From assembly GCA_964440115.1 (NCBI GenBank), contig CAYTPV010000004.1, forward strand, positions 62,001-126,000: a stretch of DNA of 64,000 bases, given 5' to 3'. Position numbers and translations under genes: made by a program. Under the pieces are notes generated by a model. The model ran no database searches. It worked only from the letters and a program-made list of their open reading frames with translations, and had not been told where the DNA came from. This DNA comes from JAEWWD01 sp964440115. Lineage in GTDB: Bacteria; Bacillota; Clostridia; Christensenellales; CAG-138. Shown here one piece after another: positions 59,406-64,000 of the stretch. The first letter of the stretch is position 1. Each line of letters starts with the position of its first letter.

Positions 59406-60566
59406 TTGCCAAGGGATGGAGAATATAACCTCGATAATAAAAAGAGTTTTGCAGATCCATTGAAATGGTGTCATTACATTGTAAATGCAGGCTATGCTAC
59501 GGTTGCCGTTATTACATTGGCTCATGTTATATGGTATTTCGCAGCGCGAGAAGTACTTGCCTCTCCACCAGATATCTATTGGAGAGATTATATCATATTG
59601 CCGCTTATAGGATTGTCATCTGTAAATGTGGCAGCAGGCTGTTTGGTATATTCAAACAGAGTCCCGCTTATTTTTAAGGAATATCTATCAGTAACTCTTT
59701 TTTTAATCTTTTCATTCTATCTTTCGCTAACTCATAAAATTACCAGCATATTGCTTGGTTCTTTTACTCTGCCTGTTTTTGCTTCCGCAATTTTTTCTAA
59801 TACAAAGATAACGCGATGGATGTTTTGGATGGGCACTTTTGCACTGATGATTAGTGGCGTCAAACTATACTTTGAAGCAAGATTTCGTAGTAATATACTC
59901 ATGGATGTATTCGTTGCATGGGATATGCTTCTATGTTCTTATCTATTGGCAAGAGTTTTAATTCGATATGGACACGATAATATTGTTGCCCTAATGTGTT
60001 CCCAAAATCAGCAGCGAAATATGCAGGAGCAGCTAAAACTTGATGCCTTTACCGGCCTGTATAACAGAAAAACCCTTGATGAGTTCATACGGAAATTAGT
60101 GGAAGAACGCGGAAATGATAATGATTTCATTACGTTGGCAATTATTGACGTGGATAATTTTAAAAAGATAAACGATGTATACGGCCACGTTGCAGGAGAT
60201 CGCGTTTTGCTCTATTTGGCAAAGATATTAAAAAGCCATTGTACAGAAAATATTAACGCCTATCGGATAGGAGGAGACGAGTTTGCAATTCTATTCAGAG
60301 GTTGCTGCATGCAGAAGGCATATCAGATTTGCGAGAATGTTAGAGCGGCAATGGAATCCTCTTCCCTATACGAAACGGGTAAGAAAATTATTACATTAAG
60401 CTGCGGTCTTGCGCCCCTGAAATTAGAGTATACAAGTTCAATTGAACTGCTAAAGGCAGCGGATTCAGCGCTATATTTAGCTAAAAGTAATGGCCGGAAT
60501 AAAGTGGTGATCTATGATGGTCCTATGCTGCGTACTGTTAATTTTGCCCGAAATTTGCCAGAGTAA
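59406..60566 (+). CDS. Membrane diguanylate cyclase (GGDEF protein)
   Basis: A 386-residue protein with about six N-terminal membrane helices (residues 25-190), a short helix, then a GGDEF domain: DAFTGLYNRKTLDEF, DVDNFKKINDVYGHVAGDRVL and intact GGDEF at 289-293. It should make cyclic di-GMP. There is no recognisable RxxD inhibitory site directly before the GGDEF. The start is a TTG at 59406 behind GGGGG; no ATG lies near. Base composition is clearly AT-richer than the flanks, and it sits between two tRNA-Met 3' sequences, hinting at acquisition. Confidence 0.87.
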   Translation: MPRDGEYNLDNKKSFADPLKWCHYIVNAGYATVAVITLAHVIWYFAAREVLASPPDIYWRDYIILPLIGLSSVNVAAGCLVYSNRVPLIFKEYLSVTLFLIFSFYLSLTHKITSILLGSFTLPVFASAIFSNTKITRWMFWMGTFALMISGVKLYFEARFRSNILMDVFVAWDMLLCSYLLARVLIRYGHDNIVALMCSQNQQRNMQEQLKLDAFTGLYNRKTLDEFIRKLVEERGNDNDFITLAIIDVDNFKKINDVYGHVAGDRVLLYLAKILKSHCTENINAYRIGGDEFAILFRGCCMQKAYQICENVRAAMESSSLYETGKKIITLSCGLAPLKLEYTSSIELLKAADSALYLAKSNGRNKVVIYDGPMLRTVNFARNLPE

Positions 60567-60595
60567 TAAATAGCAAGCCTAGTATACCGAAATAC

Positions 60596-60626
60596 AAAGC
60601 CCGCAACGCTGAACGTTACGGGCTTT
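60596..60626. terminator. Hairpin between the GGDEF gene and tRNA-Met
   Basis: AAAGCCCG pairs with CGGGCTTT, with AACG/CGTT inside. It touches the 3' end of the convergent tRNA gene and may terminate both transcripts. Confidence 0.65.
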
Positions 60627-60629
60627 AGA

Positions 60630-60706
60630 TGGTAGCGGCGGTCGGATTCGAACCAACGACACCACGGGTATGAACCGAGTGCTCTAGCCAACTGAGCTAC
60701 GCCGCC
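60630..60706 (-). tRNA. tRNA-Met (CAT)
   Basis: 77 nt including encoded CCA. Acceptor GGCGGCG with CGCCGCT, D-stem GCTC/GAGC, anticodon loop TTCATAC, T-arm GTTGG-TTCGAAT-CCGAC, discriminator A. G1-U72 pairs, so it is not an initiator. One U-U mismatch lies in the anticodon stem. An elongator Met is most likely; tRNA-Ile2 (modified CAT) cannot be excluded by sequence alone. Confidence 0.92.
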
Positions 60707-60743
60707 ATAGACGATGCGCATACCATACAGCATGCGCATCTAT

Positions 60744-60821
60744 TGGTTGCGGGGGTGGGATTTGAACCTCACGACCTTCGGGTTATGAGCCCGATGAGCT
60801 ACCAGACTGCTCCACCCCGCG
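60744..60821 (-). tRNA. Initiator tRNA-fMet (CAT) with an extra base in the T-stem
   Basis: Initiator hallmarks: C1-A72 mismatch (CGCGGGG with CCCCGCA), anticodon stem TCGGG/CCCGA with three G-C pairs at the loop, loop CTCATAA, encoded CCA. The total is 78 nt rather than 77, because the T-stem 5' strand reads GTGAGG against CCCAC; the A has no partner and must bulge. The rest is normal. Confidence 0.9.
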
Positions 60822-61010
60822 ACGAGCCGTTCTTAACGGCAAGTACTAGGATACCACGTCACAACGAGTACGTCAACCTTTTATTTGGACTGCCGGGCAG
60901 TGAATTTCCCGGCAGGTTGTAATATACTATACGTATCAACGCGAAGTCCTTTGCAGGGAAAATGTGTTGAGAGCAAGTTGGCAGGCGTGTAAGAATGAGG
61001 GGGGATGCAT

Positions 61011-61748
61011 ATGGATACCGGTCTTAATCGGCTGCGGGAGATGCTTCACGAAGCGTCGCGCATTGCCTTTTTAGGAGGTGCGGGCGTAAGCACGGAAAGC
61101 GGAATACCGGACTTTCGCAGCGAAAAAGGGATATTTGCGGCAATTGAACGATACGGCTATCCACCGGAGATTTTGCTCAGCCACGACTTTTTTATCTCGC
61201 ACACGGAGACTTTTTACGAATACTACCGCGCAATGCTGCTCTACCCGGATGCTCGTCCCAACAAGGCACATCAGGCGCTTGCAGCACTGGAGCGGCAGGG
61301 GAAGCTGACGGCTGTCATCACGCAAAACATAGACGGTCTGCATCAGCTTGCGGGAAGCAATACCGTACTTGAACTGCATGGAAGCGTATACCGCAATTAC
61401 TGCATGAAATGCCGTAAGCCGTATTCGCTTGCGGATATACTCGGTCAGCAGGGCGTCCCCAAATGCGACTGCGGGGGTACCATCAGGCCCGATGTCGTAC
61501 TCTATGGCGAGGAATTGGATTATGATTTGCTGGATACCGCCGTTAGCCATATCCGCCAGTCACAGCTTTTGATTGTCGGCGGTACTTCGCTCTCTGTTTA
61601 TCCCGCCGCTGGATTGGTGCGGCATGCGCGAGGCCCGGTGGTGCTCATCAACAAGAGCGAGACACCCATGGACAACAGTGCCGCATTGGTTATTCACGCG
61701 CCTATCGGCGAAGTACTTTCCCAATGCGTTGAGGGCGCAGAATACTAG
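61011..61748 (+). CDS. NAD-dependent protein deacylase (sirtuin, SIR2 family)
   Basis: A 245-residue sirtuin: NAD motif FLGGAGVSTESGIPDFRS, TQNIDGLHQLAG, catalytic His in ELHGSVY, zinc cysteines CMKC and CDC (C-x2-C and C-x-C), and GGTSLSVYPAAG. It removes acyl groups from lysines using NAD. The ATG at 61011 is spaced six bases from GGGGGG; the ATG two codons earlier touches that box, so it is less likely. Confidence 0.92.
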   Translation: MDTGLNRLREMLHEASRIAFLGGAGVSTESGIPDFRSEKGIFAAIERYGYPPEILLSHDFFISHTETFYEYYRAMLLYPDARPNKAHQALAALERQGKLTAVITQNIDGLHQLAGSNTVLELHGSVYRNYCMKCRKPYSLADILGQQGVPKCDCGGTIRPDVVLYGEELDYDLLDTAVSHIRQSQLLIVGGTSLSVYPAAGLVRHARGPVVLINKSETPMDNSAALVIHAPIGEVLSQCVEGAEY

Positions 61749-61767
61749 CCCTTATATCTCGCTATAC

Positions 61768-61797
61768 AAAAGACGGGCTTCATCGAAGCCCGTCTTT
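61768..61797. terminator. Bidirectional terminator
   Basis: AAAGACGGGCTTC pairs with GAAGCCCGTCTTT around AT, between the convergent sirtuin and trkA genes. Confidence 0.8.
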
Positions 61798-61817
61798 CAT
61801 CATAACTGCAAATTTAG

Positions 61818-62483
61818 TTAATGACTGCCCAATAATGCGGCAAGTTCCTGCAGATGCGCATCCTTGGTGATAGCGACTACGGAATCATTTGCGAGCAGTA
61901 CGGTATCCCCGCGCGGAATGACCAAATCTCCTTCGCGCATGATCGCAACCAGTACGCATTCCACCGGCAGGCTCAAATCTTTCACCTTGGTTCCGACCGT
62001 GCCGGATGAAGGATCAACGATTTGCTCTACAAGGGAATACTTGCCCCTGTTCAGTTTAAGCAGCGTCATCATGTCGCCGAGTGACATTTCTTCCGCGACC
62101 AGCCGTGCAAGAAGATCCGATTGGTTCACGCCGACATCCACGCCCATGGAAGGGTTGAACAGCCAAGCGTTTTTGGGATTGTTGACGCGCGCCACCACAC
62201 GCCCCACGCCGTATTCCATACGTGCCATGGTGGCTACAACAAGGTTGGTTTCATCCGAACCTGTTACGGCGGCTACTACATCCGCCCCACTAATACCCGC
62301 CTCTTCCAAAGTGCGAGGTTCCGTGCCGTTGCCCCAAAGCAGTGCTTCTTCCGGCAGATCGCGCTTGAGCGCGGGAAAACGCACATCACGGTTTTCAATG
62401 AGTTTTACGGTATGACCGCGGCCGAGCAGCAAACCTGCGAGGTATGCGCCAACCTGACCGCCGCCAACGATAATGACTTTCAT
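61818..62483 (-). CDS. trkA: TrkA-type potassium uptake regulatory protein (second of pair)
   Basis: A 221-residue RCK protein: RCK_N NAD-binding VIIVGGGQVGAYLAGLLLG, with the acidic end of strand 2 in LIENRD, and an RCK_C domain after residue 140. It gates a Trk/Ktr-type potassium channel. It follows the similar gene at 62504 by 20 bp. No TrkH/KtrB membrane gene is in the window. Confidence 0.87.
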   Translation of the reverse strand: MKVIIVGGGQVGAYLAGLLLGRGHTVKLIENRDVRFPALKRDLPEEALLWGNGTEPRTLEEAGISGADVVAAVTGSDETNLVVATMARMEYGVGRVVARVNNPKNAWLFNPSMGVDVGVNQSDLLARLVAEEMSLGDMMTLLKLNRGKYSLVEQIVDPSSGTVGTKVKDLSLPVECVLVAIMREGDLVIPRGDTVLLANDSVVAITKDAHLQELAALLGSH

Positions 62484-62503
62484 AGCAATATCCTCCTTGC
62501 AGG

Positions 62504-63154
62504 CTATTCCATGCCCAGCAGTCGTTTAAGCCGATCGGCTGAGGCCGTCGCTACAGCCAGAAACGCCAGATCGCCCTTCTCGAGCTGTGTGCCCAGCGTG
62601 GGAATATACGTTTTCCCGCCGCGGCTTATCGCGATCAGATTGATCTCACCGGCTACCATCAAATCGCGTGCTTTCTGGCCATCCATCATGGGCGGAATTT
62701 CTATTTCGACAACATCGACATCACCTGCGCCGAGGCTAAGCACCGCGTTGAAAGGAGAGTAACACAGCAAATCAGCCGCTCGCTTTATTCCCCAAGTCGT
62801 GGAAGAAATCGTCTGTATACCGAGTTTGCGGTATATCTCTGCCTTGTGTCTGTCGTACATGCGGGCGACGACCTTTGGTACGTGATACGCTTCGCGCGCA
62901 AGCTGTGCAATAACGGCATTTGACTCATCGCTTGCGGTAACTGCAGCCAGCGCGTCCGCCTTATCGATCTTCGCTTTGAGCAGTATGTCCCTGTCAAAGC
63001 CTATGCCCTCTACCGTTTTTCCTTTGAAGCCCGGGTCCAGACGCTTGAAAGCCGCCGCATCAGAATCCACAACTGTGACGGTATGTCCCTTCTGGCTCAA
63101 GAATTCGGCAAGCCCGGAGCCTATGCGTCCGCAGCCAACAACTATAATTTTCAT
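62504..63154 (-). CDS. trkA: TrkA-type potassium uptake regulatory protein (first of pair)
   Basis: A 216-residue RCK protein starting KIIVVGCGRIGSGLAEFLS, with VVDSDAAAF and the RCK_C domain after about residue 135. The start at 63154 follows AGGAGGATGCT. The tandem pair may form a hetero-ring that senses NAD(H) or nucleotides. It follows the P-type ATPase gene by 18 bp and is probably cotranscribed. Confidence 0.87.
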   Translation of the reverse strand: MKIIVVGCGRIGSGLAEFLSQKGHTVTVVDSDAAAFKRLDPGFKGKTVEGIGFDRDILLKAKIDKADALAAVTASDESNAVIAQLAREAYHVPKVVARMYDRHKAEIYRKLGIQTISSTTWGIKRAADLLCYSPFNAVLSLGAGDVDVVEIEIPPMMDGQKARDLMVAGEINLIAISRGGKTYIPTLGTQLEKGDLAFLAVATASADRLKRLLGME

Positions 63155-63172
63155 AGCATCCTCCTGCATCTC

Positions 63173-64000
63173 TTACGCCTTGTGTGAAATCTTCTTCCCG
63201 CGTTTGCGCAGGAAGTATTTGCGCAGTTCATCCACTAGCAGTACAACCGGCGGAATAATGATCAAATACCCCCATTCCCGCAAACCGATGGGCGCCATAT
63301 TGAACACGGTGTTTACCGGCGAGTACATCAGCAGGCAAAGCAGCGTCAGTTCCACAATAATGCCGACGATGATGAGACGATTGCTGAATATGCCGATTTT
63401 GAATACCGAAACGCGGTCGGTTCGTGCGGCGAAAACAACAGCAATCTGGCACATCACGATGGCCGCGAATGTCATTGTGGTGGCCATGCGATACACAATG
63501 CCTTCTCCCGCAAGCGGTACAGCAGGCCAGCCATGCAAATGGTTTAATAGGAAGTACGCTGCCATACACACCGCCGACTCAATCATACCATACCAGAGCA
63601 TGGCGCGCACAAGAAGTTTGCGGTTGAGCATGGGTTCTTTCTGCGAGCGGGGGGGCAGGCTCATAATGCCTTCCTCGGGCAGTTCCGTACCCAGCGCCAC
63701 GGCGGGCACCATATCCGTACCAAGGTCGATGGCCAGTACCTGCATGATCGTCAGAGGCAGGGGGATAGCGCCGCGTGAAAACAGATAGAACACGAACGGC
63801 ACAGCCTCCGGCATGTTGCTGTTGAAAATGTACAGCGCGAACTTCCGGATGTTGTTATATACCGCACGGCCTTCCTCCACAGCGTTGACAATGGAGGCGA
63901 AGTTATCGTCCGTCAGTATCATATCGGCCGCTTCCTTGGCTACGTCCGTGCCGGACATGCCCATCGCAACGCCGATATCCGCTTTCTTAAGCGCGGGCGA
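63173..64000 (-). CDS. P-type cation-transporting ATPase, C-terminal part (gene runs off the window)
   Basis: The visible 275 residues begin at the end of the P domain (GVAMGMSGTDVAKEAADMILTDDNFASI) and include the hinge to helix M5 and the last six helices. NSNMPEAVPF (M5) and AIDLGTDMVPAVALG (M6) carry ion-site residues of type II Ca2+/Na+-like pumps. The catalytic DKTGT lies beyond the right edge. The ion cannot be fixed from this part; a P2A calcium-type pump is my first guess. Confidence 0.88.
   Translation of the reverse strand, partial: SPALKKADIGVAMGMSGTDVAKEAADMILTDDNFASIVNAVEEGRAVYNNIRKFALYIFNSNMPEAVPFVFYLFSRGAIPLPLTIMQVLAIDLGTDMVPAVALGTELPEEGIMSLPPRSQKEPMLNRKLLVRAMLWYGMIESAVCMAAYFLLNHLHGWPAVPLAGEGIVYRMATTMTFAAIVMCQIAVVFAARTDRVSVFKIGIFSNRLIIVGIIVELTLLCLLMYSPVNTVFNMAPIGLREWGYLIIIPPVVLLVDELRKYFLRKRGKKISHKA

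Overview
The window looks like chromosomal DNA of an anaerobic, low-to-mid GC Gram-positive bacterium of the class Clostridia. The evidence is a T-box leader, Bacillota-type families (YugP-like peptidase, DUF1540, DUF3842, SorC and FCD regulators), consistently strong AGGAGG ribosome binding sites, ferredoxin-linked 2-oxoacid oxidation, and a split transketolase. I cannot name a species. Both edges cut genes: asnS on the left and a P-type cation ATPase on the right.

Layout. 1-4.5 kb: asnS end, a hypothetical protein, a zinc peptidase, a structured repeat element, DUF1540, a DNA-deoxyinosine glycosylase and DUF3842. 4.6-10.8 kb: a C45-type amide hydrolase, a PLP decarboxylase, a small ferredoxin, a two-gene transketolase and a nitroreductase. 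10.9-14.3 kb: a four-gene FAD/Fe-S amino-acid dehydrogenase of the HcnABC/hydroxyproline dehydrogenase type. 14.4-21 kb: an MFS exporter, then a GatB/GatC PTS operon with two dehydrogenases, an M42 peptidase and an Rpe-like epimerase. 21.5-23.5 kb: a T-box leader whose specifier reads as GUA (valine) in front of an acyl-CoA synthetase. 24-30.2 kb: a complete Dpp/Opp peptide transporter.

30.7-44.7 kb is the most unusual part. A membrane transporter, an NAD-binding protein, a TauE/SafE exporter and an FCD regulator precede a long operon: an unknown protein, RidA, a SelA-like PLP enzyme, an FAD oxidoreductase, an 83-residue protein, a cobalamin mutase with fused B12 and barrel domains, a P-loop protein, and a four-subunit 2-oxoacid:ferredoxin oxidoreductase. 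A shared palindrome (CTCWT-N5-ATGAG) occurs before the peptide transporter, before the regulator and twice before the operon. I read this as one regulon for uptake and ferredoxin-linked oxidation of an amino-acid-like substrate that I cannot identify.

45-52 kb: a lipoprotein, a CPBP protease, and a lar locus for the nickel-pincer cofactor (larC, larB, an ECF nickel/cobalt transporter, larE) with no larA in view. 52.3-54.7 kb: an amidohydrolase and a SorC regulator. 55.1-59 kb: an ammonium channel, a LuxR-type response regulator and a histidine kinase whose sensor is a whole Amt channel. 59.1-60.8 kb: an AT-richer GGDEF gene between a decayed tRNA-Met remnant and an intact tRNA-Met, then an initiator tRNA with an apparent extra base in its T-stem. 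61-64 kb: a sirtuin, two TrkA-type proteins and the cut P-type ATPase. I saw no CRISPR array, insertion sequence or phage gene.
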